From UBA7398 sp964597305 (lineage in GTDB: Bacteria > Actinomycetota > Actinomycetes > Nanopelagicales > Nanopelagicaceae): a stretch of 36,280 nucleotides of DNA. Both the position numbers and the translations under genes were made by a program. Positions 15,607 through 24,511 of the stretch are shown here, in pieces. The stretch lies in assembly GCA_964597305.1 (NCBI GenBank), contig CAZQWU010000011.1, forward strand, positions 1 through 36,280, written 5' to 3'. Positions within the stretch are counted from its first letter, which is position 1. Each line of letters begins with the position of its first letter. The notes beneath the pieces were generated by a model. The model searched no databases. It worked only from the letters and a program-made list of their open reading frames with translations, and was not told where the DNA came from.

Positions 15607-16371
15607 GTGAAGAAAGCTCTCGTCTCACCTCGAGCGCTCGGCTTAACGCTCTTGGCATTTCTCTTCATCGCGCTTTGTATACGAGCATCGCTCTGGCAAT
15701 TTCATCGAGGCGTTGATCGCCATGCGGCCAACGCGATAATCACTGAAAATATAAAAAAAGATCCACTAGGCCTTCCCGAAACTGCGCAGTTGCTTACCCA
15801 GAGCCAGAACCTCGCACTCTCGCAATGGCGGACCATAACGCTTCGTGGCACATTTGATTCGCGCCATGAAATTCTGTTGCGCAATCGATATGTAGATGGC
15901 ACCTATGGATTCGGTGTTTTAACGCTCTTTCATCTTGATCCGCAATTTTTTCCTTCCGCTTCATCGATATGGATTGATCGAGGCTGGGTGCGCGCCGGAA
16001 AAGATGCAGCAACGCCACCCGTCACGACGCCTGTTCCATCAACGATCGTGAATATCACTGGTCGACTTCGAACTTTTGACCGCGCACCACAATTGCGTGG
16101 GAGTTTTTTTGCACTGCCAGGTGGATCATCGACATTAGGGCAATCTGCACAATTGCAACGATGGAATTCAGAGCAAGCCGTGGAAACTGAAAATTATTCC
16201 CTCGATCTTCTATCGAGTTCGCAGGCGACGTTGACTCCTCGCTACCCCAACGAATTACCGGAACTTACCGATGGGCCTCATATGGCGTATGCAGTGCAGT
16301 GGTTGGTCTTTGCATTCCTTGTGCTTCTGGGACGGATATTAATTTTCCGAGAGGATTTACGCCTCAGTTAA
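15607..16371 (+). CDS. SURF1 family cytochrome oxidase assembly protein
   Basis: Membrane protein that assists heme A insertion or assembly of subunit I of aa3-type cytochrome c oxidase. 254 residues with the SURF1 layout: an N-terminal membrane helix (about 10-27) followed by LWQFHRG, a large external domain with the conserved SIWIDRGWV, and a C-terminal helix (about 229-246) ending in a basic tail. GTG start. The last 15 bp overlap tail-to-tail with the ABC exporter gene. It fits with ctaA (heme A synthase) about 8 kb away, indicating an aa3 oxidase. Confidence 0.88.
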   Translation: MKKALVSPRALGLTLLAFLFIALCIRASLWQFHRGVDRHAANAIITENIKKDPLGLPETAQLLTQSQNLALSQWRTITLRGTFDSRHEILLRNRYVDGTYGFGVLTLFHLDPQFFPSASSIWIDRGWVRAGKDAATPPVTTPVPSTIVNITGRLRTFDRAPQLRGSFFALPGGSSTLGQSAQLQRWNSEQAVETENYSLDLLSSSQATLTPRYPNELPELTDGPHMAYAVQWLVFAFLVLLGRILIFREDLRLS

Positions 16372-18079
16372 CGCTTGTCGGCTGTAAAGATCTGCGTATA
16401 TACCGTTTGCGAAAACTAATTCATCGTGCGTTCCTTGTTCCACAATCTTTCCTTCTGACAGAACTAAAATTTGTTGGGCTGCCCGAACCGTTGATAATCG
16501 ATGCGCGATGACAATACTGGTGCGACCTTCTAACGCTTGCGATAGCGCCGCTTGAACCAGCGCCTCATTCTCTGAATCAAGATGCGCTGTTGCTTCATCT
16601 AAAATAACGATACGAGGTGATTTCAAAAGCAATCGGGCAATGGCTAGTCGTTGTTTTTCGCCGCCAGAGAGTCGATGTCCACGTTCACCAACGACGGTAT
16701 CGAATCCGTTTGGCAAGGATTTAATTAATTCCCAAATTTGTGCAGCTTCGCACGCTGCTCTCATCTCGTGTTCTGTAGCGTCTGGTTTTGCGTAACGGAG
16801 GTTTTCTGCAATAGAGGAGTGAAACATATGCGCATCTTGTGTGACAACACCTAGTGCTTCACGTAACGATTCCAATGTAAGTACGCGAATATCATCGCCG
16901 CCAATTCGAATAGCGCCAGATGTCACATCGTATAGCCGAGGTACCAGGGCGCTGATGGTGGTTTTACCTGCGCCGGATAATCCTACGAGAGCAGTCATTG
17001 TTCCCGGTCTCACTGTGAACGATATCCCTTTCAAAATTTCACCGCTGGTCATCGTTTCTGGTTTTGCAGCTGACTCTAACGAGGCGAGTGATATTTCCTC
17101 TGCTTTCGGATAGGAAAATTTCACATCAGAAAATTCGATTTCGAGTGGACCATTTTTGACGGCTTTGGCGCGCTCAGAATTTTTAACCATCGGTTCCAGA
17201 TCGAGTACTTCAAACACACGCTCGAATGACACGAGCGCTGTCATAACATCGACACGAACATTAGATAGCGCGGTAAGTGGTCCATAGAGACGAGCTAATA
17301 ATGCNNNNNNNNNNNNNNNNNNNNNNNNNNNNNNNNNNNNNNNNNNNNNNNNNNNNNNNNNNNNNNNNNNNNNNNNNNNNNNNNNNNNNNNNNNNNNNNN
17401 NNNNCTCAGTCATTGTTGATGACATTTCCGCATTGAGGTTAAAGGAGTCACGGGTCAATGATTGCAATTTACGGCCGACCCACTTTGTAGGAAAGAGAAA
17501 GAGCGGTAGTAGACAGAGCGCAGCCAGTGTAATTTGCCAGGAAAGAATTGCCATGGTTGCACCAACCAATATCAAGCTGATGACATTACTCACCACACCA
17601 GAGAGAGTTTGAGTAAATGCTTGTTGGGCACCAATAACATCCGAATTGATTCTCGAAATAAGCGCACCAGTTTGGGTGCGTGTAAAAAACGCAATTGATT
17701 GCCGTTGCACATGCTCAAAAACTTTAGTTCGTAGGTCATAGATGAGGCCTTCGCCAATTCGCGCCGAGAAAAGTCGGCTCACCATACTCAGACCAGCGTC
17801 GAGAACTGCGAGCGCTGCGACGGCTATCGCTAATTGAGTTACTAATGACGCATTTCCAGGAATCACGCCATGATCAATCAACCGCTTCAAGAGTAAGGGG
17901 GTCGCCACAACTAAAAAAGAATCAAAGATGACGGTGATAAGAAAGAAAGCCAGTGAAGTTTTATATGGTGCAGCAAATCCAATAATACGTTTAACGGTGC
18001 CCGGTTTAAGCTTTTGATGTTTTACTGATTGATCTTGGGTGAGCGTCCGAAAGGACATCCACATGGCATGCTGTGACAT
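16357..18079 (-). CDS. ABC exporter, fused membrane and ATPase domains (internal gap)
   Basis: Homodimer-type exporter half-transporter; substrate unknown. The N-terminal part (18079-17405, 225 residues) is a type I transmembrane domain with YDLRTKVFEHVQRQ and FFTRTQTGALISRIN. The C-terminal part (17304-16357, 315 residues) begins ALLARLYGPLTALSNVRVD, then the nucleotide-binding domain: Walker A GLSGAGKTT, signature LSGGEKQR, Walker B IVILDEAT and H-loop IAHRLST. The 100-N gap does not keep the frame; compared with the family about 85-95 residues, including the last membrane helices, are missing. Not evidence of a pseudogene. It follows sufT by 40 bp and may have its own promoter. Confidence 0.85.
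17305..17404. other. Assembly gap (100 N) inside the ABC exporter
   Basis: Unlike the other two N runs, the flanks here share no duplicated sequence, so real sequence is missing. The two protein parts belong to one ABC exporter but lie in different frames across the run, so 100 is a placeholder length. Expected missing sequence is about 250-290 bp by comparison with full-length half-transporters. Confidence 0.85.
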
Positions 18080-18086
18080 TTAAGAA

Positions 18087-18092
18087 AGTCTA
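18087..18092 (-). promoter_or_regulatory. Candidate leaderless -10 for the ABC exporter
   Basis: TAGACT on the minus strand, then 7 nt, then ATG at 18079. It suggests that the exporter can be transcribed separately from the suf operon ending 40 bp upstream. A small inverted repeat AATCAA/TTGATT (18102-18116) lies just upstream; it has no T tract. Confidence 0.35.
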
Positions 18093-18119
18093 CTGTTCAC
18101 GAATCAAATCTTGATTTGT

Positions 18120-18437
18120 TCAGACTGTGAATCCGATGGCGCGTAGTTGTTCACGGCCATCGTCAGTGATTTTTCCTGGACCCCACGGTGGCATCCACAC
18201 CCAATTTATTTTTACATCGCTTACCAAATCTTGAAGTACGGAGCGAGTTTGATCTTCAATAACATCCTGCAAGGGACATGCCGCTGAAGTGAGTGTCATA
18301 TCAAGGACAGCAACATTTGCGCTATCAACCGATACATCATAGATAAGTCCCAAGTCGACCACATTGATACCGAGTTCGGGATCAATAACATCTTTCATAG
18401 CCTCAGTTATATCTTCGACTTTTGCAATCGTCGTCAT
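18120..18437 (-). CDS. sufT: MIP18/DUF59 Fe-S assembly protein, SufT-like
   Basis: 105 residues, single MIP18-family (DUF59) domain. Visible: DPELGINVVDLGLIY (19-33) and the conserved Cys54 in TSAACPLQ, the residue linked to Fe-S maturation in the family. Such proteins help deliver Fe-S clusters to targets. Last gene of the suf run, overlapping sufU by 4 nt, as in other Actinobacteria. Confidence 0.9.
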   Translation of the reverse strand: MTTIAKVEDITEAMKDVIDPELGINVVDLGLIYDVSVDSANVAVLDMTLTSAACPLQDVIEDQTRSVLQDLVSDVKINWVWMPPWGPGKITDDGREQLRAIGFTV

Positions 18438-18880
18438 GCGCTCCCCTTTTCCTTAACTTGCATCAACGCATCCTTAAAGGCCATCCACCCTAAAAGTGCA
18501 CACTTTACTCGAGCCGGAAATTTCGATACCCCGGCAAACGCAATACCGTCGCCAAGAGTACTTTCATTTCCACTTTTACTTCCTTTGCTCTGCATAACAT
18601 CAACAAATTCATCGAGTATGGCAACTGCCTCGTTCTCAGGTTTTCCTTGGAGAAGATCCGACATCACAGAGACGCTTGCTTGCGAAATGGAGCACCCAGT
18701 ACCGTCCCAGGAAATCTCGTTAACAACACCGTTTGAAAAATGTAGATTCAAGGTGATCTCATCGCCACAACTGGTATTGACATGGTGAACTTGGATCGCT
18801 GGTTCAGGAACAAGCTTCTTATGAAGTGGGTTCTTATAATGATCGAGTATTACTTCCTGATAGAGCGAGTCAAGATTCAT
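18434..18880 (-). CDS. sufU: SufU sulfur-transfer protein
   Basis: Accepts persulfide sulfur from SufS and passes it to SufBCD; zinc-containing, IscU-like fold. 148 residues with the ligand set C38 and D40 (TSCGDE), C63 (GTGCSISQAS) and C127 (VKCALLGW). It has the SufU-specific insertion between the second and third cysteines. ATGA overlaps on both sides with sufS and sufT. No SufE is present, as expected when SufU is used. Confidence 0.95.
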   Translation of the reverse strand: MNLDSLYQEVILDHYKNPLHKKLVPEPAIQVHHVNTSCGDEITLNLHFSNGVVNEISWDGTGCSISQASVSVMSDLLQGKPENEAVAILDEFVDVMQSKGSKSGNESTLGDGIAFAGVSKFPARVKCALLGWMAFKDALMQVKEKGSA

Positions 18881-20142
18881 GCGTTTACCGACTTAGAATT
18901 TCGCGTGAAAAACTGTTGGGCTCGAACAATTCCTTCAACGAGTGCATCAACATCATGGGTATCGTTATAAAGATAAAATGAAGCGCGCGTTGTTGCGGGA
19001 ACATTCATCGCTCGCATCAAAGGCCATGCACAATGAAAGCCTGTGCGTACAGCAATTCCATCGTCATCAAGGACTTGTCCAAGATCATGTGGATGAATCC
19101 CATCAACCACAAATGAAATGACTGCGCCTCGATTAAGGTTATCCGCTGGCCCGATAATCGTTAACCCTGGAATGTTCTTCAGTGATTCAAGAGCGTACGA
19201 GGTCATCATTTTTTCATGATCAGCAATTTCTTCCATGCCAATGTTTCGCAGGTAATTTAAGGCTGCGGCTAAACCAATGGCCTGGGCCATATTCGGCACG
19301 CCTGCTTCAAAACGCTGCGGAGATCGGGCGAAGGTGGAATGAGTCATCGTTACTTCTTCGATCATTGAGCCACCAGTAAGAAATGGATCCATCTCATTGA
19401 GTAATTCACTTCGACCCCAGAGGACTCCAACCCCAGTGGGACCTAACGCTTTGTGGCCAGAGAATGCAATGAAATCTGCCCCTAATTTTTTTACATCAAC
19501 GGCAAAGTGAGGAACTGATTGACATGCATCGACGACAAAAAGAGCGTGATGAGATTTCACATGGCGGGCAATCTCCTCAATGGGATTGATTGTTCCCAAC
19601 ACGTTGGACTGATGAGTGATTGCAACGATCTTCGTTTGGGGTGTAAGCAGAGAAGGGTCGAATGCAAGTCGCCCATCTTCTGTGACGCTAAACCATTTCA
19701 CTACTGCTCCGGTGCGTTGCGCAAGTTGTTGCCATGGGATCAGATTTGCGTGATGTTCCATTTCGGAAATGAGAATTTCATCTCCCGGTTTCAGAGCAAA
19801 TCGCCCACCTGTAGTTGAAGAATTCCCAAAAGAATACGCTAAAGCATTAATAGATTCTGTCGCATTTTTCGTAAATATCACTTCATCAATCTCAGCATTG
19901 ATGAAGTTGGCTACAGTTGCGCGTGCACCTTCGTAAAGCTCAGTAGCTTCTTCGGCTAATTGATGGGCGCCACGATGAACCGCAGCGTTATGGTGCTCGT
20001 AAAAATCTCGTTCCGCATCAAGAACCATACGAGGTTTCTGTGATGTTGCGCCACTATCAAGGTAGACCAGTCGTTTACCGCCACGCACTGTACGGGCGAA
20101 AATGGGGAAATCTGCTTTGATTGCAGCGACATCAAGTGACAT
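18877..20142 (-). CDS. sufS: Cysteine desulfurase SufS
   Basis: PLP enzyme that releases sulfur from cysteine as a persulfide for Fe-S assembly. 421 residues. The PLP lysine is K231 (AFSGHKALGPTG); the catalytic cysteine is C371 in RTGFHCAWP, on the short loop typical of group II (SufS) enzymes. HANLIPW (131-137) and THQSNVLGTINP (176-187) are conserved. It starts 3 nt after sufC and overlaps sufU by 4 nt. Confidence 0.97.
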   Translation of the reverse strand: MSLDVAAIKADFPIFARTVRGGKRLVYLDSGATSQKPRMVLDAERDFYEHHNAAVHRGAHQLAEEATELYEGARATVANFINAEIDEVIFTKNATESINALAYSFGNSSTTGGRFALKPGDEILISEMEHHANLIPWQQLAQRTGAVVKWFSVTEDGRLAFDPSLLTPQTKIVAITHQSNVLGTINPIEEIARHVKSHHALFVVDACQSVPHFAVDVKKLGADFIAFSGHKALGPTGVGVLWGRSELLNEMDPFLTGGSMIEEVTMTHSTFARSPQRFEAGVPNMAQAIGLAAALNYLRNIGMEEIADHEKMMTSYALESLKNIPGLTIIGPADNLNRGAVISFVVDGIHPHDLGQVLDDDGIAVRTGFHCAWPLMRAMNVPATTRASFYLYNDTHDVDALVEGIVRAQQFFTRNSKSVNA

Positions 20143-20145
20143 TGG

Positions 20146-20898
20146 CTAGGCCGTGACGTACTCGGCATACCCTTTCTCTTCCAACTTCTCAGCAAGTGCT
20201 GGGCCACCCTCTTCAACGATTTTGCCATTCGCAAAAACATGGACAAAGTCAGGTTTGATATATCGCAAAATTCTCGTGTAATGAGTGATGAGTAAAACTC
20301 CTAGATCGCTCTGGGATTTCACGCGATTTACCCCTTCAGAAACAATCCGCAGGGCATCGACATCAAGTCCGGAATCTGTTTCATCCAAAATTGCAATCTT
20401 CGGGCGTAACAGTTCTAATTGCAGAATTTCATGGCGTTTTTTCTCGCCACCTGAAAAACCTTCATTGACGTTTCGCTCTGCAAAAGCCGGATCCATAGAT
20501 AGCGATGACATTGCATCTTTTACTTCGTTGATCCAGGTACGTACCTTTGGAGCTTCGCCACGAATTGCCGTTGCTGCTGTGCGGAGGAAATTTGCTACTG
20601 AGACGCCAGGCACTTCGACTGGATATTGCATCGCAAGAAAGAGGCCAGCTTTTGCTCGCTCATCAACAGACATTGCGACTACGTCTGCGCCGTCGAGGCT
20701 GACTGTTCCTCCAGTAATTGTGTACTTCGGATGGCCAGCAATTGCATAGGCCAACGTTGACTTACCAGAGCCATTGGGACCCATGATGGCATGTGTTTCT
20801 CCTGACTTCACGGTGAGATCGACTCCTTTAAGAATATCGACCATTCCATTTTCAGTTTCTACTCCTACATGGAGATTCTTAATGATGAGCGTTGACAT
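20146..20898 (-). CDS. sufC: Fe-S assembly ATPase SufC
   Basis: ATPase of the SufBCD scaffold complex, 250 residues. Walker A GPNGSGKST (40-48), signature SGGEKKR (149-155), Walker B IAILDE (168-173) followed by the SufC-specific TDSGLDVDALR. Its ATG lies 20 nt inside the end of the Rieske gene, the largest overlap within the suf run. No membrane partner, in line with its soluble role. Confidence 0.97.
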   Translation of the reverse strand: MSTLIIKNLHVGVETENGMVDILKGVDLTVKSGETHAIMGPNGSGKSTLAYAIAGHPKYTITGGTVSLDGADVVAMSVDERAKAGLFLAMQYPVEVPGVSVANFLRTAATAIRGEAPKVRTWINEVKDAMSSLSMDPAFAERNVNEGFSGGEKKRHEILQLELLRPKIAILDETDSGLDVDALRIVSEGVNRVKSQSDLGVLLITHYTRILRYIKPDFVHVFANGKIVEEGGPALAEKLEEKGYAEYVTA

Positions 20899-21208
20899 GG
20901 TTTCCTTCCACTGTGATTGTTACGGAATCTCCGTTGCGGATAACGTTATAAGTTTGTGCATTCTCGATTGCAGGCGGGGTTAACGCTTCGCCTGTTGCCA
21001 TATCGAATTCTGATCCATGTAGCCAGCATTCGATATTGCGGCCATTGAGCTCACCTTCAGAAAGTGAAACTTCAGCATGGGTACAAACATCATTGATGGC
21101 AAATACCTCATCGCCTACGCGTGCAACACAGACATCAGTATCACCAATCGTGAATTTTTGCGCTTTGCCATCTACGAGATCTGCGAGCGCTAGCGTTAAC
21201 TCTTCCAT
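20879..21208 (-). CDS. Rieske-type ferredoxin of the suf operon
   Basis: 109 residues, single Rieske [2Fe-2S] domain: C42 and H44 (CTHAEVSL) with C61 and H64 (CWLHGSEF), the non-heme dioxygenase ferredoxin type. Conserved between sufD and sufC in Actinobacteria; it may supply electrons for cluster assembly or repair, but its role is not proven. It shares one base with the sufD stop (TAATG) and its end overlaps sufC by 20 nt. Confidence 0.93.
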   Translation of the reverse strand: MEELTLALADLVDGKAQKFTIGDTDVCVARVGDEVFAINDVCTHAEVSLSEGELNGRNIECWLHGSEFDMATGEALTPPAIENAQTYNVIRNGDSVTITVEGNHVNAHH

Positions 21209-22293
21209 TAAGCGCCTACTTTCAATAACTCACGATCAATACGAGCCATTAATCGATCTTGAATTTCTGTATGAGAAATTTGATTGATGATTTCAGCAAA
21301 AAAACCGCGAATAACAAGTCGACGTGCTTCATCGGCAGGAATTCCGCGAGACATGAGATAAAACAATTGCTCATCATCGAATCGACCCGTAGTACTCGCA
21401 TGACCTGCGCCGACTATTTCACCCGTCTCAATTTCTAGGTTTGGAACTGAATCGGCTCGTGCGCCATCGGTTAGGAGCAGATTTCTATTGAGCTCATATG
21501 TATCTGTCCCTTCGGCTAGCGCTCGAATAAAAACGTCACCGATCCATACAGTCCGCGCATTTTCTCCGGCGAGAGCACCTTTGTAATTGACACGAGATTT
21601 TGCGTTCGTGACATTGTGATCAACGTGAATTCGATGCTCTAAATGTTGTCCATCGGTTGCAAAATACACACCAGATAATTCAACGCTCGCACCTTGACCA
21701 GAGTATTCAACAGTAGGCAGCAATCGAACAACTGATCCGCCAATTGAGACAACAATGGATTTAAAAGTCGCATCTTTACCAATGATGGCATGGTGGCGGC
21801 CGAGATGTACTGTCGAATTCTCCCATTCTTGTAGCGAGATGAATGTTAAAGATGCACCTTGATCTAAGAGAATTTCAATCTCCTCAGCGATCTGGGCATT
21901 TCCCGAATTTTCCACAATCACTGTTGCATGGGAATTAGCGCCAGCGCGAATGACAGTTCGGGAAACTTCTGCGCCAGTTCCAGCTTTTCGAGTGAGCGTA
22001 ATTGCATCTTTAATTTCCGCATTCTTCTCAATTGTAAGAAGTGTGACTTCTTTGACGGCATCTCGGATTCTCTGAACGACAACATCATCCGTAAGTGAGT
22101 GCGGAATAACTTCGGCAGCCGGAACTGCTGCGATGGCAAATCCCCCTTGCGGTTGGTCCTTTAACGAGAGTGAAATTTTTGGCTGAAGAGAGGCTGTTCC
22201 ATCATGAAATCCAGCAATCCGTTTTAATGGGGTGAACCGCCACGCTTCTTCTCGACCAGTGGGAGTTAAATAATTTGTGGTTAATGTGCTCAT
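21208..22293 (-). CDS. sufD: Fe-S assembly protein SufD
   Basis: 361 residues, beta-helical scaffold subunit paired with SufB. The N-terminus TPTGREEAWRFTPLKRI matches the SufD N-terminal domain; the C-terminal SufBD core has GHASTTGRFDDEQLFYLMSR, containing the conserved His, and ends in the helical segment that binds SufC. One-base overlaps with sufB and with the Rieske gene. Confidence 0.95.
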   Translation of the reverse strand: MSTLTTNYLTPTGREEAWRFTPLKRIAGFHDGTASLQPKISLSLKDQPQGGFAIAAVPAAEVIPHSLTDDVVVQRIRDAVKEVTLLTIEKNAEIKDAITLTRKAGTGAEVSRTVIRAGANSHATVIVENSGNAQIAEEIEILLDQGASLTFISLQEWENSTVHLGRHHAIIGKDATFKSIVVSIGGSVVRLLPTVEYSGQGASVELSGVYFATDGQHLEHRIHVDHNVTNAKSRVNYKGALAGENARTVWIGDVFIRALAEGTDTYELNRNLLLTDGARADSVPNLEIETGEIVGAGHASTTGRFDDEQLFYLMSRGIPADEARRLVIRGFFAEIINQISHTEIQDRLMARIDRELLKVGA

Positions 22294-23702
22294 TAGCCCA
22301 CTGCACCTTCCATCTGAAGTTCAATTAATCGATTGAGCTCTAACGCATACTCCATGGGAAGTTCACGAGCAATCGGTTCAATAAAGCCGCGGACAATCAT
22401 GGCCATCGCCTCATCTTCGGAAAGTCCTCGTGACATTAAATAGAAGAGTTGATCGTCGCTTATTTTGGAGACCGTAGCTTCATGGCCCATGGAAACATCA
22501 TCTTCGCGTACATCAACATAGGGATATGTATCTGAGCGTGAAATGGTGTCGACCAAGAGCGCATCGCACTTCACCGTGCTCTTTGAATGGTGTGCGCCAT
22601 CTTGAACTTGAACTAAACCGCGATATGAGGTTCGACCGCCACCTCGAGCAACCGATTTTGAAATAATTGTTGATGACGTATGAGGCGCTGCGTGAACCAT
22701 CTTTGCGCCTGCATCTTGATGTTGACCTTCACCAGCAAAAGCTATTGAAAGCGTTTCACCTTTGGCATGTTCTCCCATCAAAAATACTGCTGGGTATTTC
22801 ATCGTCACCTTAGAGCCAATATTGCCGTCAATCCACTCCATCGTTGCGCCTTCAGCGCAGGTTGCTCGCTTTGTTACTAAGTTATAAACATTGTTCGACC
22901 AATTTTGGATTGTTGTATATCGAACGCGAGCATTTTTCCGAACGATGATTTCTACCACCGCAGAGTGGAGTGAGTCAGACGAATATATAGGTGCAGTACA
23001 TCCTTCAACGTAATGTACATACGAACCTTCGTCGGCGATGATTAATGTTCGTTCGAATTGACCCATGTTTTCCGTGTTGATTCGGAAATATGCCTGAAGT
23101 GGAATCTCAACATGAACACCGCGCGGTACATAAATGAATGAACCACCCGACCAAACAGCAGTATTAAGCGCTGCGAATTTATTATCACCAACTGGTATTA
23201 CAGATCCGAAATATTCTTTAAAAATGTCTTCATGCTCACGCAATCCGGTGTCGGTATCGAGGAAGATAACTCCCTGTGCTTCTAAATCTTCCCGAATGGA
23301 GTGGTACACCACTTCCGATTCATATTGCGCTGCTACGCCGGCGATGAGTCGTTTTTTCTCCGCATCAGGAATACCGAGGCGATCGTAGGTATTTTTAATA
23401 TCTTCGGGCAATTCTTCCCATGTAGTCGCCTGTTTCTCCGTTGATCGTACGAAATATTTAATCGTGTCAAAATGTATCCCGGAAAGATCAGAACCCCACG
23501 ATGGCATCGGCTTTTTATCGAAAAGCGAAAGTCCTTTTAAGCGAAGGTCCAGCATCCATTGTGGCTCATTTTTTTTCGCGGAAATATCGCGAACCACGTC
23601 TTCGTTCAGACCACGAGTGACATTCGCGCCAGCGTCATTCTTATCTGCCCAGCCATATTCATATTTTCCGATGCCTTCTAGCTCTGGATGTGCGATTGTC
23701 AT
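22293..23702 (-). CDS. sufB: Fe-S scaffold protein SufB
   Basis: Main scaffold on which the cluster is built with SufC and SufD. 469 residues, full length. Conserved blocks: LDLRLKGLSLFDKKPMPSWG near the N-terminus, VEGCTAPIYSSDSLHSAVVE in the middle, and C379 with GHEATVSKISDDQLFYLMSRG (H407 region) near the C-terminus. No intein is present, unlike some mycobacterial SufB. Its ATG overlaps the sufR stop by 4 nt. Confidence 0.97.
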   Translation of the reverse strand: MTIAHPELEGIGKYEYGWADKNDAGANVTRGLNEDVVRDISAKKNEPQWMLDLRLKGLSLFDKKPMPSWGSDLSGIHFDTIKYFVRSTEKQATTWEELPEDIKNTYDRLGIPDAEKKRLIAGVAAQYESEVVYHSIREDLEAQGVIFLDTDTGLREHEDIFKEYFGSVIPVGDNKFAALNTAVWSGGSFIYVPRGVHVEIPLQAYFRINTENMGQFERTLIIADEGSYVHYVEGCTAPIYSSDSLHSAVVEIIVRKNARVRYTTIQNWSNNVYNLVTKRATCAEGATMEWIDGNIGSKVTMKYPAVFLMGEHAKGETLSIAFAGEGQHQDAGAKMVHAAPHTSSTIISKSVARGGGRTSYRGLVQVQDGAHHSKSTVKCDALLVDTISRSDTYPYVDVREDDVSMGHEATVSKISDDQLFYLMSRGLSEDEAMAMIVRGFIEPIARELPMEYALELNRLIELQMEGAVG

Positions 23703-24466
23703 GAGTGGTGTACTTTCTTTTTGGTTGATGGACGAGGTTCAGATTTCGGAACGTGCGATTTTGGAACGTGCGATTTTGGAATAAATGTTGTGCAGACTCC
23801 ATCGCCGTGAGCAATGGTTGCTAATCGTTGAACATGCGTGCCTAAAACTTGCGAGAATACTTGCGTCTCCGCCTCGCAAAGTTCGGGAAATTCAGCTGCA
23901 ACGTGTGCTACTGGACAATGGTGTTGACAGAGTTCGTCACCCTGCGATTTATTGTGAATTGATGAGGCATATCCTTCATCATTAAGCGCTTGAGCAAGTG
24001 ACTTCATTTTATCTTTCTGAGTCTTTCCTGCTCGATGACGTTCTAAATTCTGTTGAACTTTTCGTGCAATTTCTTGCGCACGTGCATGCGCAAATTCTCG
24101 AACCATCTGTGGACCATTATTAACTGCCATAAATTTCAACGCCTGTACAGCAAGATCATCGTAGGAGTGTTCGAACTTTTCTCTCCCGACATCCGTCATG
24201 ACAAAAACTTTCGATGGTCGACCACGACCACGAGCATTGTTTTGGACTCGATATGGTTCCCGCGCTTCCAAAATTCCTTCGTCGGTCAGCGCATCGAGAT
24301 GACGACGAATTCCGGCTGCGGTTAATTTCAGACGGTCGGCTAGTTCAGGCGCCGACATTGGCCCTGATTCAAGGATCAACCGGGCGAGTTCATCGCGGGT
24401 GGAGCCAGTGACCGGGGTTTTGATTTTCACAACATTATTGTTGCGTAATTCCCACTTAACCGCCAA
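23699..24466 (-). CDS. sufR: SufR, Fe-S-sensing repressor of the suf operon
   Basis: 255 residues. It has an N-terminal winged helix (about 24-75) with TAAGIRRHLDALTDEG, a central helical part, and a C-terminal cysteine cluster C180, C184, C197 and C225 (CQHHCPV, ELCEAE, GVCTT) that binds an Fe-S cluster in SufR. First gene of the operon, so probably autoregulatory. The start is TTG at 24466, chosen because GGGAGG lies 5 nt upstream. The tail carries the tandem pentapeptide KSHVP twice, then a lysine-rich end. Confidence 0.92.
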   Translation of the reverse strand: MAVKWELRNNNVVKIKTPVTGSTRDELARLILESGPMSAPELADRLKLTAAGIRRHLDALTDEGILEAREPYRVQNNARGRGRPSKVFVMTDVGREKFEHSYDDLAVQALKFMAVNNGPQMVREFAHARAQEIARKVQQNLERHRAGKTQKDKMKSLAQALNDEGYASSIHNKSQGDELCQHHCPVAHVAAEFPELCEAETQVFSQVLGTHVQRLATIAHGDGVCTTFIPKSHVPKSHVPKSEPRPSTKKKVHHS

Positions 24467-24511
24467 TTGAGCCTCCCGCTAAAAACTCGGAGGCGCTAAT
24501 AAGGTTGAGCC
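24467..24511. promoter_or_regulatory. sufR/ctaA divergent intergenic region with inverted repeat
   Basis: Only 45 bp separate the two divergent starts. It contains the inverted repeat GCCTCC (24471-24476) and GGAGGC (24489-24494) with a 12-bp AT-rich centre, and a direct repeat TTGAGCC at both borders (24467-24473, 24505-24511). One arm of the inverted repeat doubles as the sufR Shine-Dalgarno. TAAGGT (24500-24505) ends 6 nt before the ctaA GTG and may be a leaderless -10. A SufR operator could lie here, but the repeat does not match an operator I know with certainty. Confidence 0.35.

Noticed and set aside
17305..17404. ABC exporter as a truncated or split gene.
   Set aside because: Both halves carry intact motifs and the break coincides with the N run of placeholder length.
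18102..18116. Inverted repeat AATCAA/TTGATT between sufT and the ABC exporter as a terminator or operator.
   Set aside because: The stem is only 6 bp and AT-rich with no T tract, so chance is a sufficient explanation.
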